From: Aeromonas tecta
GTDB lineage: Bacteria > Pseudomonadota > Gammaproteobacteria > Enterobacterales > Aeromonadaceae
Reading direction: 5' to 3'
DNA: 64,000 nt
Assembly: GCF_000820185.1 (NCBI RefSeq)
Contig: NZ_CDCA01000034.1
Location: 109,755-173,754, forward strand
How positions within the stretch are numbered: position 1 is the stretch's first letter; each line of letters begins with the position of its first letter. Positions 28,333-37,429 of the stretch are shown piece after piece. Under the pieces are notes generated by a model that did no database searches, had not been told where the DNA came from, and saw only the letters and a list, made by a program, of their open reading frames with translations. The position numbers and the translations under genes are program-made.

Positions 28333-29703
28333 ATGAACAAGGCCGTTGAAACCCGATTGAACAAGTCCCGCCCCGGTGGCTGGGTGCCGCAGGATCAGGC
28401 CCACATCGAGCGATGGGTCACGCGGTTGCACAAATACGTGGCCCAGCAGCCACGGCCGCTGGTGCCGCCCATCGCCCAGCTGCAGGATCTGGTCAAGTCG
28501 GATCCCCTGTTGCACGCCCAGGCCGATGCTATGTTCAAGGAGGCCTGGCGTCACGAGCACCTGACTCCCCTCGGCCAGGTCGAGGTGAAGAGCTTCGATG
28601 AGTTTCTGACACTGCTCAACGGCATCATGACCACGGCCCCCGAGGCCTATCAGGATGTGCAGAGTCACTCTCCCTCCGGCCTCATCGGCTTCCCCATCAA
28701 TGCCCTGCTCGACTGGCCCATGGCGACCCGCTCGGGCTACCTGTTCTTCGCCAACGCCTTGATCAACCAGCAGTTCAAGAAGATCCTGAGCTACTGGGCG
28801 CTGTTCCTGCAAAGCCCGGCCTCACGCTATGTGCTGACCGAGCCGGTCAGCCGGCTGGATCGGGAGACCCTGATCGTGCCCTGGCTCGGCCAAGCGGCCC
28901 AGGCCGAGATGGTGCAGGTGGCCGACTCGGCCCTGGGGGAGGGCAGCAACCCGACGCCAACCAGCTTCGCGTCCATCTTCCAGTGCGATCCGGCGGATCC
29001 TCACTATGGCTTTGGCTGCTGGGATGACTTCTTCACCCGCACCTTCCGCCCCGGCGTGCGGCCCATCTCGGCGCAGGGGGATGATGGCGTCATCGTCAAC
29101 GCCTGCGAGTCGGCCCCGCTGCAGGTCAAGAGCGGGGTGAGCCGCAGCGATCGCTTCTGGCTCAAGGGTCAGCCCTATTCACTTGACAACATGCTCGATT
29201 TTGACGAGACCGCCTCCCAGTTCGATGGCGGCACTGTCTATCAGGCCTTCCTCAGCGCCCTGAGCTACCACCGCTGGCACAGCCCGGTGAGCGGCACCAT
29301 CCGCAAGGTGAAGGTGGTCAACGGCACCTACTACCTGGAGAACCAGTACGAGGGTTTCCTCGATGCCGACGGCGCCGATCCCAGCGCCCCCAACAACTCC
29401 CAGCCCTTCCTCACCTCGGTGGCGACCCGGGCGCTGATCTTTATCGAGGCAGATAACCCCAAGATCGGCCTGATGTGCGTGGTGCCGGTGGGCATGGCGG
29501 AGGTGTCGAGCTGCGACATCACGGTGAAGGCGGGGGATAGAGTGAAGAAGGGGGACCAGCTCGGCATGTTCCACTTCGGCGGCTCGACCCACTGCCTGGT
29601 GTTTCGCAAGGGGGTGGAGCTGGCGTTTGACTTCCATGGTCAGGCGCCGGGGCTGGATGCCACCAACCTGCGACTCAACACCGCCATCGCGCGAGTGAAG
29701 TGA
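28333..29703 (+). CDS. Pyruvoyl-dependent decarboxylase of the phosphatidylserine decarboxylase / PsiD group
   Basis: A 456-residue protein whose C-terminal half is a phosphatidylserine-decarboxylase-type core: Asp in DDGVIVNACESA, His in LSYHRWHSPVSGTI, and the self-cleavage site GGST in MFHFGGSTHCLVF, where the Ser would become the pyruvoyl group. The N-terminal 200 residues form an extra domain like that of L-tryptophan decarboxylase PsiD proteins, and no membrane anchor is evident, so a soluble amino-acid decarboxylase is as likely as a phospholipid enzyme. GGAG lies seven bases before the start. Monocistronic; convergent with the CYTH gene. Substrate unknown. Confidence 0.82.
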   Translation: MNKAVETRLNKSRPGGWVPQDQAHIERWVTRLHKYVAQQPRPLVPPIAQLQDLVKSDPLLHAQADAMFKEAWRHEHLTPLGQVEVKSFDEFLTLLNGIMTTAPEAYQDVQSHSPSGLIGFPINALLDWPMATRSGYLFFANALINQQFKKILSYWALFLQSPASRYVLTEPVSRLDRETLIVPWLGQAAQAEMVQVADSALGEGSNPTPTSFASIFQCDPADPHYGFGCWDDFFTRTFRPGVRPISAQGDDGVIVNACESAPLQVKSGVSRSDRFWLKGQPYSLDNMLDFDETASQFDGGTVYQAFLSALSYHRWHSPVSGTIRKVKVVNGTYYLENQYEGFLDADGADPSAPNNSQPFLTSVATRALIFIEADNPKIGLMCVVPVGMAEVSSCDITVKAGDRVKKGDQLGMFHFGGSTHCLVFRKGVELAFDFHGQAPGLDATNLRLNTAIARVK

Positions 29704-29723
29704 AGGCGATTCATCATGGCAAT

Positions 29724-29743
29724 AGGCCGCCTGCGGGCGGCCT
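29724..29743. terminator. Hairpin between convergent decarboxylase and CYTH genes
   Basis: Arms AGGCCGCC and GGCGGCCT around TGCG, followed by a T-rich stretch rightward; probably ends both genes. Confidence 0.55.
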
Positions 29744-29758
29744 GTTCGTTTCTTCGTT

Positions 29759-30283
29759 TCACTGTGTGTTCTGTTGTCGGATCAGCAGGTCTAGATAGGC
29801 GCCTTCGATCAGCTGGGATGGCGCCACGCTGAGGCATGCCATGATGCCGTGGGCCTCCTCTATCCCCACCTCGAGGAGTTCGTCATCCTCCAGCACTACC
29901 TCCAGCTCGAGGAAGTGGCCCAGCTCCTGCACTCGATCGAGGTGAACCCGGGTTCTGCCGACCATAAACAGGATGCGGGTCTTCTGTACTCTGCCGATCT
30001 GGCCCCAAGCCAGGCCGAGGGTCTCCCGTAGGCGGTCCGGCTCGGTCGTCGGGGTCAGATGATAGAAACTCTCCTTGGGACCCTGCTGATCGGCGCGGCG
30101 GTAGAAGATGAGCTCGCCGGCACTGGGGGACAGGGTGCGCAGCTTGAGGCGGCCGGCGTCGCAACGAAAGAAGGTGTCATCCTGGGCTATCTCGACGGGT
30201 CCTCGATCGGCGATGGCGGCCACCCTGGGGATCAGGGCATCGACCTGCGCTATCCTGGCCTTGATCTCGATATTTCGGGGCAT
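29759..30283 (-). CDS. CYTH-domain protein (class IV adenylate cyclase / thiamine triphosphatase superfamily)
   Basis: A 174-residue protein with the triphosphate-tunnel fold signature at the N-terminus (RNIEIKARI, an ExK motif) and alternating charged strands: RCDAGRLKLR, ELIFYRRAD, KTRILFMVGRTRVHLDRV, and FLELEVVLED. The family binds triphosphates in a charged tunnel with metal. It does not resemble the thermostable CyaB described in Aeromonas, so an adenylate cyclase label would be unsafe; thiamine triphosphatase, tripolyphosphatase or another activity is possible. AAGGAG precedes the ATG by six bases. Single gene. Confidence 0.85.
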   Translation of the reverse strand: MPRNIEIKARIAQVDALIPRVAAIADRGPVEIAQDDTFFRCDAGRLKLRTLSPSAGELIFYRRADQQGPKESFYHLTPTTEPDRLRETLGLAWGQIGRVQKTRILFMVGRTRVHLDRVQELGHFLELEVVLEDDELLEVGIEEAHGIMACLSVAPSQLIEGAYLDLLIRQQNTQ

Positions 30284-30435
30284 GGGAGTCTCCTTGAGGC
30301 AATGGCGGTCTCCAAGCTATCACGGCTGTGGCCTGTGGAGGTGGCTTGCGATGGTAATGGCAGTCGAGGTTTCCGTCATTTTCGTGACTGGCAGCACGTC
30401 CTGTTGTCAGGGAGCACGAAATTAATCGGATTCAC

Positions 30436-30463
30436 TAAAGTCAGGCGACTATAGCGCCGATAG
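30436..30463 (+). promoter_or_regulatory. FliA (sigma-28)-like promoter for the second chemoreceptor
   Basis: TAAAGTCA (from 30436) and GCCGATAG (30456-30463) match the flagellar sigma-28 boxes TAAAGTTT and GCCGATAA closely; the gap is one base longer than the usual 15 after TAAA. It lies 55 bases before the gene. Confidence 0.6.
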
Positions 30464-30518
30464 CCTTGATCAGTATGGGGACTCTCTTGGCCTCCAGTCA
30501 CCACAAGGATTTGTAGTC

Positions 30519-32408
30519 ATGACACTCTCGTTGCGCGGCAAGCTGCTCGCGACCAGCCTGGGGGTAGTGCTGCTGATGGCGGCCCTGCTCGGCGTGGTTG
30601 CCTTCCAGACCCTCAAGTCCCGCTCCCAAGCGGCCATCCAGAGCGAGGCCGTCAACTATGGTCACGCCTACTCGGTGGCCATCGGCGACTGGATGGTGGA
30701 TCGTAAACATGCGGTTGATGCCCTAGTCGCTGCCATTGCCGATAACCCCGAGGCTGCGTTGGTGCCACACCTCAAGCAGGCGTTTACCTCTGGTGGTTTC
30801 GGGCTCACCTACTTCGGTTCGACCGAGGGTGTGATGACCCGCCAAGACCCCTCCCTCAACACCGGCAACTATGATCCCCGCGAGCGCCCCTGGTATCAGG
30901 ATGCGCTCAAGGCGGGCAAGCTGATCGTCACCGCCCCCTATGTGAGCGTGACCATGCAGCAGCTGGTGGTGACCCTGGCCGAGCCTGTGAGCCATCAGGG
31001 CCAGGTGATCGGTGCCGTGGGGGCCAATTTGGCGCTTAATACCCTCATCGACGAGGTGCTGGCCATGAAGGTGCAGGGGGAGGGCTACGCCATGCTGCTT
31101 GACCGCTCCGGCCTCATCGTCGGCCATCCCCAGAAGGAACTGGCCCTCAAGCAGGTGGCCGAGCTGGATCCCGGCCTGTCGGGGGCGAGTCTGGACGGCT
31201 GGAGCCGGGATGGGGAGCTGCATGGTGCCACCATCGACGGCCGTGACGTGCTGCTGTCGGTGCAGGGGGTGCCCGGTACCGACTGGCTGCTGGCCATGGT
31301 GATGTACAAGGATGTGCTGGAGGCGCCGCTCGCCACCCTGCTGTGGCAGCTGGTGGGGCTGACCCTGGTGCTGTTGCTGGTGTTCGGCGCCCTGCTCATC
31401 GCCATGTTCAACTACCTGTTCGCCGACCTCGGCCGGGTGTCGAAGGCGCTTGCCAACATCGCCCACGGCGAGGGAGATCTGACGGTGCAGATCGACACCC
31501 GCAGTCAGGATGAGGTGGGTCAGCTGGCCCGAAGCTTCAACCAGTTCGTGGCTAGGCTGCACGGCATCGTCAGCCGCTTGCGGGATGCAACGGCTGAGCT
31601 GGCGGCCCAGTCCCGTGCCCAGGCCAGCGGCGCCGAGGCCCGCAGCCAGCGGGTACGCCAGCAGCAGGACGAGATCGTCATGGTGGCGACCGCGGTGACC
31701 GAGATGGCCTCCGCCACCCAGGAGATCGCCGGCAACGCCGAATTTGCCGCCACCACCTCGGGGGCGGCGGTGCAACTCGCGGTCGCCGGTCAATCTCAGG
31801 TTAGCCAGAGCCAGCGCAGCATCACGGGGCTCGCCGATGAAGTCGCCGATGCCAGCCAGACCATCCATGAGCTGGATACCCATGCCCAGAAGATCAGCGG
31901 CATTTTGGCCACCATCAGCGGCATCGCCGAGCAGACCAATCTGCTGGCCCTAAACGCCGCCATTGAGGCGGCCCGGGCCGGGGAGCAGGGGCGCGGCTTC
32001 GCGGTGGTGGCGGACGAGGTGCGGGTGCTGTCGCGCCGCACCCACGACTCCACCGCCGAGATCCAGCAGATGATCGAGACCCTGCAGCAGACCACCAGAC
32101 GCGCGGTCAACGGCATGGAGACCAGCCGCCAGCTGGCGAGCACCAGCGTGGAGGACGCCGAGGCCGCGAACCTGAGCCTCGGCCAGATCAACGAGGCCAT
32201 CGGCGCCATCAGCGACATGGCGACCCAGATAGCGGCGGCGGCGGAGGAGCAGACCTCGGTCACTGGCGAAATCAGCCGCAACACCGAGAATATCCGCCAT
32301 GTCTCCCAGGAGCTGGCGGAGCAGGCGCGAGAAGAGGCCCATCAGGCGGCATCCCTCAAGGCCCTGACCGAGCGACTGGAGCAGGAGATCGGCCGCTTCA
32401 GGCTTTGA
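30519..32408 (+). CDS. Methyl-accepting chemotaxis protein with double-Cache sensor
   Basis: Chemoreceptor of 629 residues. A first span (about 10-30) leads to a large periplasmic dCache domain (about 35-280), a second span (about 285-310), a HAMP region and the cytoplasmic bundle with the tip [20 protein letters not shown]. The membrane-distal Cache pocket shows [13 protein letters not shown] with the Arg, Trp and Tyr typical of amino-acid sensors, but the two acidic residues of that motif are replaced (PYVSV where PYxD is expected, GANLAL where GxD is expected), so an amino-acid ligand is doubtful. Preceded by a FliA-like promoter; ends at a strong terminator. Single gene. Confidence 0.93.
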   Translation: MTLSLRGKLLATSLGVVLLMAALLGVVAFQTLKSRSQAAIQSEAVNYGHAYSVAIGDWMVDRKHAVDALVAAIADNPEAALVPHLKQAFTSGGFGLTYFGSTEGVMTRQDPSLNTGNYDPRERPWYQDALKAGKLIVTAPYVSVTMQQLVVTLAEPVSHQGQVIGAVGANLALNTLIDEVLAMKVQGEGYAMLLDRSGLIVGHPQKELALKQVAELDPGLSGASLDGWSRDGELHGATIDGRDVLLSVQGVPGTDWLLAMVMYKDVLEAPLATLLWQLVGLTLVLLLVFGALLIAMFNYLFADLGRVSKALANIAHGEGDLTVQIDTRSQDEVGQLARSFNQFVARLHGIVSRLRDATAELAAQSRAQASGAEARSQRVRQQQDEIVMVATAVTEMASATQEIAGNAEFAATTSGAAVQLAVAGQSQVSQSQRSITGLADEVADASQTIHELDTHAQKISGILATISGIAEQTNLLALNAAIEAARAGEQGRGFAVVADEVRVLSRRTHDSTAEIQQMIETLQQTTRRAVNGMETSRQLASTSVEDAEAANLSLGQINEAIGAISDMATQIAAAAEEQTSVTGEISRNTENIRHVSQELAEQAREEAHQAASLKALTERLEQEIGRFRL

Positions 32409-32429
32409 TGGCGGCGTTGCAGCGGCAAA

Positions 32430-32451
32430 AAAGGCGGCTCGGGCCGCCTTT
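32430..32451 (+). terminator. Terminator of the second chemoreceptor gene
   Basis: Arms AAAGGCGGC and GCCGCCTTT with loop TCGG, flanked by A and T runs. Confidence 0.85.
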
Positions 32452-32536
32452 ATTCATTCTACGAATGGATTTTCTCAGCCCATGCACCATATGAATGAAG
32501 TGCACCTGATTGGGCTGATAAGTCCTACGGGCGCCG

Positions 32537-32980
32537 TCAGAGCAGCTTGTTGTAGCTGTAGAAGTCGAGATCTCTGTGATAGCCGTGCTGCTCGTAGAGC
32601 GCCTGGGCGCCCAGGTTGTCGGTGGCGGTGCTCAGCATCAGAAAGGCGGCGCCGGTGGCACGGCCGTGGTCGTCGGCCCGGGCCAGCAGGGCCTGGGCGA
32701 CCCCCTGTTTACGAGCGCTCGGCGCCACGAACAGGTCATACAGCAGCCAGATGGGCTTGAGTTCGAGGGAGCAGAACAGGGGATAGAGATGGGCGAAGCC
32801 CAGCAGCTCGCCGGCCTCGTTCTCGGCCAGGAACAGTACGGACTCCTGGCGGGCGCAGCGCTCTCGCAGGAAGGCCTCTGCAGCCGCGGGCTCGGCAGGC
32901 ACCTGGTAGAACTCGCGGTACTGCACGAACAGGGGGGCGGCGCGGGGGATGTCGTCGACCTTGGCTTGGAAAATCTTCAC
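32537..32980 (-). CDS. GNAT-family N-acetyltransferase
   Basis: A 147-residue GCN5-related acetyltransferase. The acetyl-CoA loop is visible as VAPSARKQGVAQALL in the middle, preceded by the core strand PIWLLYDLFV, and the C-terminal TDNLGAQALYEQHGYHRD is the usual beta6-alpha4 region. The start is a GTG (VKIFQAKVDD) with AGGAG six bases upstream; a longer ATG-initiated frame lacks one. Substrate (small molecule, peptide or protein) cannot be told. Single gene. Confidence 0.88.
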   Translation of the reverse strand: MKIFQAKVDDIPRAAPLFVQYREFYQVPAEPAAAEAFLRERCARQESVLFLAENEAGELLGFAHLYPLFCSLELKPIWLLYDLFVAPSARKQGVAQALLARADDHGRATGAAFLMLSTATDNLGAQALYEQHGYHRDLDFYSYNKLL

Positions 32981-33176
32981 GGGTTGCTCCTCATGGGCGG
33001 TGCAGGGGAAATGAAAAAGACCCGTCACCGTAAGGCTGCGGGTCGCACCTTGGGCAGGGTAACGGCCAGGGGGCACCCAGGCGAGGCGGCAATACCCCTT
33101 TCTCCCCCTTGTTTGCGACATATCAATTCATCGGCGCCCGGGGTCCAGAAACTGACGCAGGATGTCCGCCGCCTGC

Positions 33177-34079
33177 TCACCCATGCATGATGCTGAGCTG
33201 GCCGTCCCGGAAGCGGGAGGCCTGATCTGTGGGGGTGCTGCCGAAGAAGCGCTTGTACTCCCGACTGAACTGGGAGCCGCTCTCGTAGCCGACCCGGGCC
33301 GCCGCCGTGCCGGCCTTGATGCCGTCGTGCAGCATCATCATCCGCGCCTTGTGCAGCCGAAACGACTTGATGTACTGCAGCGGCGAGGTGGCGGTGACCG
33401 CCTTGAAGTGGTGATGGAAGGCCGACACGCTCATGTTCACCTCCCGCGCCAGCTCCTCCATGGTCAGGGTGTCGGCGTAGCGCTGCTCGATGAGGCGCAG
33501 CACCCTGGCAATCTGCCCCATGTGGTTGTGGCGGTTGGCGAGCGCCTGCAGCGCCGGGCCGCCCCCCTCGTGCAGGGCGTAGAACAGCATCTCCCGCACC
33601 GTCTGCGGCCCCAGCACCCGGGCGTGCTGGGGCTTGTCCATCAGATCGATGAGCCGCTCGGCGGCGCAGAACATCTCCTCGGAGAGAGGCACAGAATGTA
33701 CGCCGCTCTTCTGGGGCGGCGGCGCGGGCAGGCTGTCCCCCAGTTCCAGCAGCAGCTCCTGCAGAGTGGCGACGTTGATCTCCAGGGTGAAGCCGATGAG
33801 GGGCTGCTCGGGGGAGGCGAAGCACTCGCACTCGCACGGCAGCGGCAGCGTCATCAGCAGGTAGTGGTTGGGATCGTAGCGAAACACCTGATCCGCCAGA
33901 TAGCCCACCTTGTGACCCTGCAGGATCACTATCATCCGCGGCTGATAGAGCACCGGGGTGCGGCCGTGGTACTCGGTGGTGTAAATGAGGCTGACCTGCT
34001 CCACCGGGGAGGCGGTGATGCCGGGCTCGCGCACGTGGCGGGTCAGCTTGGCGGCGAGTTCGGTGTAGCGGTTGGACAT
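33177..34079 (-). CDS. yqhC: AraC-family regulator, YqhC-like
   Basis: A 300-residue transcription factor with an AraC-type N-terminal ligand domain (residues 20-170) and two C-terminal helix-turn-helix units: TMEELAREVNMSVSAFHHHF and AARVGYESGSQFSREYKRFF. It diverges from yqhD, the pairing known in E. coli, where YqhC activates yqhD in response to aldehydes such as glyoxal. The gene name rests on both family and neighbour. The 142-bp spacer should hold its binding site. Confidence 0.85.
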   Translation of the reverse strand: MSNRYTELAAKLTRHVREPGITASPVEQVSLIYTTEYHGRTPVLYQPRMIVILQGHKVGYLADQVFRYDPNHYLLMTLPLPCECECFASPEQPLIGFTLEINVATLQELLLELGDSLPAPPPQKSGVHSVPLSEEMFCAAERLIDLMDKPQHARVLGPQTVREMLFYALHEGGGPALQALANRHNHMGQIARVLRLIEQRYADTLTMEELAREVNMSVSAFHHHFKAVTATSPLQYIKSFRLHKARMMMLHDGIKAGTAAARVGYESGSQFSREYKRFFGSTPTDQASRFRDGQLSIMHG

Positions 34080-34221
34080 GGGCGCTCCAGGTGAAATTCA
34101 ATAATTTGTAGAAATAGGCAAGTAATGTGCAGAATGTTGCCTTGATGGTAGAGGTTGTCTGTAGAAAAATGCAATCAACATTTTGCGGCCAGGCCGCCCC
34201 GTCATCATGAAGGTAATAGCG

Positions 34222-35385
34222 ATGCACAATTTCACTCTGCACACCCCGACCAAGGTGCTGTTCGGCAAGGGCCAGGTTGCCCAGTTGCGTGAACAGCTTC
34301 CCAGCGACGCCCGCATCCTGATCACCTATGGTGGCGGCAGCGTGGTGCGCAGCGGCCTGCTGGCCCAGATCAAACAGGATCTGGCGGGCATGAGCCTGTT
34401 CGAGTTCGGCGGCATCGAGCCGAACCCCACCTACGAGACCCTGATGGGCGCCGTCGAACTGGCCCGCGCCGAGAAGGTCGACTTCCTGCTGGCCGTCGGT
34501 GGCGGTTCCGTGCTGGATGGCACCAAGTTCATCGCCGCCGCGGCCCATTACGATCTGGCCAAGGACCCTTGGCACATCCTCGAGACCGTCGGCGGTGAGG
34601 TGGCCTCCGCCATTCCCCTCGGCGCCGTGCTGACCCTGCCGGCCACCGGCTCCGAGATGAACATGGGCGCCGTCATCACCCGCAAGAGCAGTGGTGACAA
34701 GCAGCACTTCTTCTCCCCCTTCGTGATGCCGCGCTTTGCCGTGCTGGATCCGGTGCTCACCTACACCTTGCCGGCCCGTCAGGTCGCCAACGGGGTGGTG
34801 GATGCCTTCATCCACACCCTGGAGCAGTACCTCACCTACCCGGTCAATGCCAAGGTACAGGATCGCTTCGCCGAAGGGCTGCTGCTGACCCTGGCCGAGG
34901 AAGGCCCCAAGGCGCTGGTGGAGCCGGAAAACTACGACGTGCGCGCCAACATCATGTGGAGCGCCACCATGGCCCTGAACGGCCTGATCGGTGCCGGTGT
35001 GCCGCAAGACTGGGCGACCCACATGCTGGGCCACGAGATCACCGCCCTGCACGGTCTTGACCATGCCCAGACCCTGGCGGTAGTGCTGCCGGCGCTACTG
35101 CAGGCCAAGCGAGCCCAGAAGCACGCCAAGCTGCTGCAATATGCCGAGCGGGTGTGGGACTTGCGCAGTGGCACCGAGGAAGAGCGCATCGACGGCGCCA
35201 TCGCCGCCACCCGCGACTTCTTCGAGCGGATGGGCATCAAGACCCGGCTGCGGGACTACGGCCTGGCCGATGCCAGGGTAGACACCCTGGTGGCCAAGCT
35301 CGCGGAGCACGGCATGACCAGCCTGGGCGAGCACGGCGACATCGATCTGGTGCAGAGTCAGCATATTTATGAGGCGGCCTGGTAA
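34222..35385 (+). CDS. yqhD: NADPH-dependent aldehyde reductase, iron-type alcohol dehydrogenase
   Basis: Reduces toxic short aldehydes (acrolein, glyoxal, lipid-peroxidation products) to alcohols. The start MHNFTLHTPTKVLFGKG at 34222 matches E. coli YqhD and gives the same 387 residues; AAGG lies upstream. Nucleotide loops YGGGSV and VGGGSVLDGTKF and the metal ligands (Asp in NGVVDAFIHTLEQY, His in MLGHEITALHGLDHAQ) are intact. It responds most likely to the divergent regulator yqhC. Identity is firm. Confidence 0.95.
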   Translation: MHNFTLHTPTKVLFGKGQVAQLREQLPSDARILITYGGGSVVRSGLLAQIKQDLAGMSLFEFGGIEPNPTYETLMGAVELARAEKVDFLLAVGGGSVLDGTKFIAAAAHYDLAKDPWHILETVGGEVASAIPLGAVLTLPATGSEMNMGAVITRKSSGDKQHFFSPFVMPRFAVLDPVLTYTLPARQVANGVVDAFIHTLEQYLTYPVNAKVQDRFAEGLLLTLAEEGPKALVEPENYDVRANIMWSATMALNGLIGAGVPQDWATHMLGHEITALHGLDHAQTLAVVLPALLQAKRAQKHAKLLQYAERVWDLRSGTEEERIDGAIAATRDFFERMGIKTRLRDYGLADARVDTLVAKLAEHGMTSLGEHGDIDLVQSQHIYEAAW

Positions 35386-35424
35386 GCGTCCGCCGCCGGA
35401 TCCGGTCGATAGCCGTAGTGAATC

Positions 35425-35465
35425 GAGGGGGCCCGCACCTGCCGCATGGCAGGGGCGTGGCCCTC
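35425..35465 (+). terminator. Long hairpin after yqhD
   Basis: Arms built on GGGCC, GC and CCTGCC pair with GGCAGG, GC and GGCCC across loop GCAT, with two small mismatches; no T-run. Probable end of the yqhD transcript. Confidence 0.45.
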
Positions 35466-35891
35466 TGCTCGTTACAGAACGGTTACTTTTTTCCTTTCCG
35501 GCGCGAGAGATGAGCCAGGAATAGATTTCGTAAGAACAAAAAACGCTAAGATAGAGGGCCGGCAAAACATTTTTTTTGACTGGTTGGATCACTTTTTACA
35601 GTGCTTTTTACTGGTATAAGTCGCTAATTTGGTTTGTTTTTTTAAATACCAGCTCGGGATGGGCTGAATTCTGTACCGGCGTCGGCTGGGCTGCGGTTGT
35701 AATAAAACTCCAAAATTTGATACTAATCACCTTCGCGCCTGAAAAGTGGGGGCCTGACCATGACAGGAGGTTGAGGTAAAGCCTGCTGATTTTCATAACA
35801 AAGGGCCCGTGACCTGTACTTTGGTCATGCCTTGTCTGCTCAGACATGAGAGACTGGGCAATGATTGTTTATTAACCATCAGGGAATAGTC
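35466..35891 (+). other. Non-coding region upstream of pntA
   Basis: About 425 bases, A/T-rich in the middle. Several weak promoter-like sequences occur, for example TTGTAA at 35697 with TACTAA 18 bases on, and TATAAG near 35615. No gene with a ribosome site is visible. The long untranslated run suggests a regulated leader for pntAB, but no known riboswitch shape was recognised. Confidence 0.4.
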
Positions 35892-37418
35892 ATGCAGATT
35901 GGAATACCGAGAGAGAGTCTCGTCGGTGAGACCCGGGTCGCAGCGACCCCGGCCACCGTTGAGCAGCTGAAAAAGCTCGGCTTCGAGGTCGCCATCGAGG
36001 CCGGTGCTGGTCAGCTGGCCAGCTTCGATGATGCCGCCTTCGAGGCTGCCGGTGCCAGCGTGGTACCGAGCGTCTGGCAAGCCGACCTTATCTTCAAGGT
36101 CAATGCGCCGACCGATGCCGAGATCGCACAGATTAAAGATGGCGCCACTCTGGTGAGCTTCATCTGGCCTGCCCAGAACCCTGAGCTGGTCAAGAAGCTG
36201 TCCGAGCGCAATATCAATGTGATGGCGATGGACATGGTGCCGCGGATCTCCCGTGCTCAGTCCCTCGATGCCCTCTCCTCCATGGCCAACATCGGTGGCT
36301 ATCGCGCCGTGGTCGAAGCTGCTCACCAGTTTGGTCGCTTCTTCACCGGTCAGATCACCGCCGCCGGCAAGGTACCGCCTGCCAAGGTACTGGTGATCGG
36401 TGCCGGCGTGGCTGGCTTGGCCGCCATCGGAACCGCCGGTTCCCTCGGCGCCATAGTGCGAGCGTTTGACACCCGTCTGGAAGTGGCCGAGCAGATCGAA
36501 TCCATGGGGGGTGAATTCCTCAAGCTGGACTTCGGCAATGAAGATGGCGCCTCCAGCGATGGTTATGCCAAGGTCATGTCCGATGAGTTCATCAAGGCCG
36601 AGATGGAGCTGTTTGCCCAGCAGGCCAAGGAAGTGGACATCATCATCACCACCGCCCTGATCCCGGGCCGTCCCGCTCCCAAGCTGATTACCAAGGAAAT
36701 GGTCGACAGCATGAAGCCGGGTTCGGTGATCGTGGACTTGGCGGCGGCTACCGGTGGCAACTGTGAATACACCAAGCCGACCGAGCTGTTCGTGACCCCT
36801 AATGGCGTCAAGGTGATCGGTTACACCGACCTGCCAGGCCGCCTGCCTGCCCAATCCTCCCAGCTCTACGGTACCAACCTGGTCAACCTGATGAAGCTGA
36901 TGTGCAAGGAGAAGGACGGCAAGGTTGCCATCGACTTCGAGGACGTGGTTCAGCGCAACATGACGGTGATCCAGGCCGGTGACGTGACCTTCCCGCCGCC
37001 CCCTATCGCCGTCTCCGCCGCGCCGCAAAAGCCGGCCGCCAAGGTTGCGCCGAAGAAGGCCGAAGAGAAGAAACCGTCCAACAAGAAGTTCGTGTTCGGT
37101 GCCCTCGGCATCGCCGCCTTCGGTTGGGTGGCTGCGGTCGCGCCTGCCGAGTTCCTGTCTCACTTCACCGTCTTCATTCTGTCCTGTGTGGTCGGTTACT
37201 ACGTGGTGTGGAACGTGTCTCACTCTCTGCACACGCCGCTGATGTCGGTCACCAATGCCATCTCCGGTATCATCGTGGTCGGTGCGCTGCTGCAGATTGG
37301 GCAAGGGTCGACCCTGGTCACCGTGTTGGCCTTTATCGCCGTGCTGATTGCCAGTATCAACATCTTCGGTGGCTTCACCGTCACTCAGCGCATGCTGAAG
37401 ATGTTCCGTAAGGATTAA
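35892..37418 (+). CDS. pntA: Proton-translocating NAD(P) transhydrogenase, alpha subunit
   Basis: Couples hydride transfer between NADH and NADP+ to proton flow across the inner membrane. The start [20 protein letters not shown] follows AGGGA by six bases; the frame is open nine codons further upstream without a better site. The NAD-binding domain I (residues 1-380, with [17 protein letters not shown] and the RQD-loop region) is followed by an Ala/Pro/Lys linker and four membrane spans, ending LKMFRKD. 508 residues against 510 in E. coli. Eleven bases from pntB. Confidence 0.97.
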   Translation: MQIGIPRESLVGETRVAATPATVEQLKKLGFEVAIEAGAGQLASFDDAAFEAAGASVVPSVWQADLIFKVNAPTDAEIAQIKDGATLVSFIWPAQNPELVKKLSERNINVMAMDMVPRISRAQSLDALSSMANIGGYRAVVEAAHQFGRFFTGQITAAGKVPPAKVLVIGAGVAGLAAIGTAGSLGAIVRAFDTRLEVAEQIESMGGEFLKLDFGNEDGASSDGYAKVMSDEFIKAEMELFAQQAKEVDIIITTALIPGRPAPKLITKEMVDSMKPGSVIVDLAAATGGNCEYTKPTELFVTPNGVKVIGYTDLPGRLPAQSSQLYGTNLVNLMKLMCKEKDGKVAIDFEDVVQRNMTVIQAGDVTFPPPPIAVSAAPQKPAAKVAPKKAEEKKPSNKKFVFGALGIAAFGWVAAVAPAEFLSHFTVFILSCVVGYYVVWNVSHSLHTPLMSVTNAISGIIVVGALLQIGQGSTLVTVLAFIAVLIASINIFGGFTVTQRMLKMFRKD

Positions 37419-37429
37419 GGGGGTTTAAC

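Noticed and set aside
27923..29703. Functional link between tRNA-Trp and the PsiD-like decarboxylase
   Set aside because: The tRNA has its own promoter and terminator and 300 bases separate it from the enzyme gene; adjacency looks coincidental.
29759..30283. Class IV adenylate cyclase CyaB
   Set aside because: The CYTH fold is shared, but the sequence does not resemble the Aeromonas/Yersinia CyaB N-terminal and core segments that I know.
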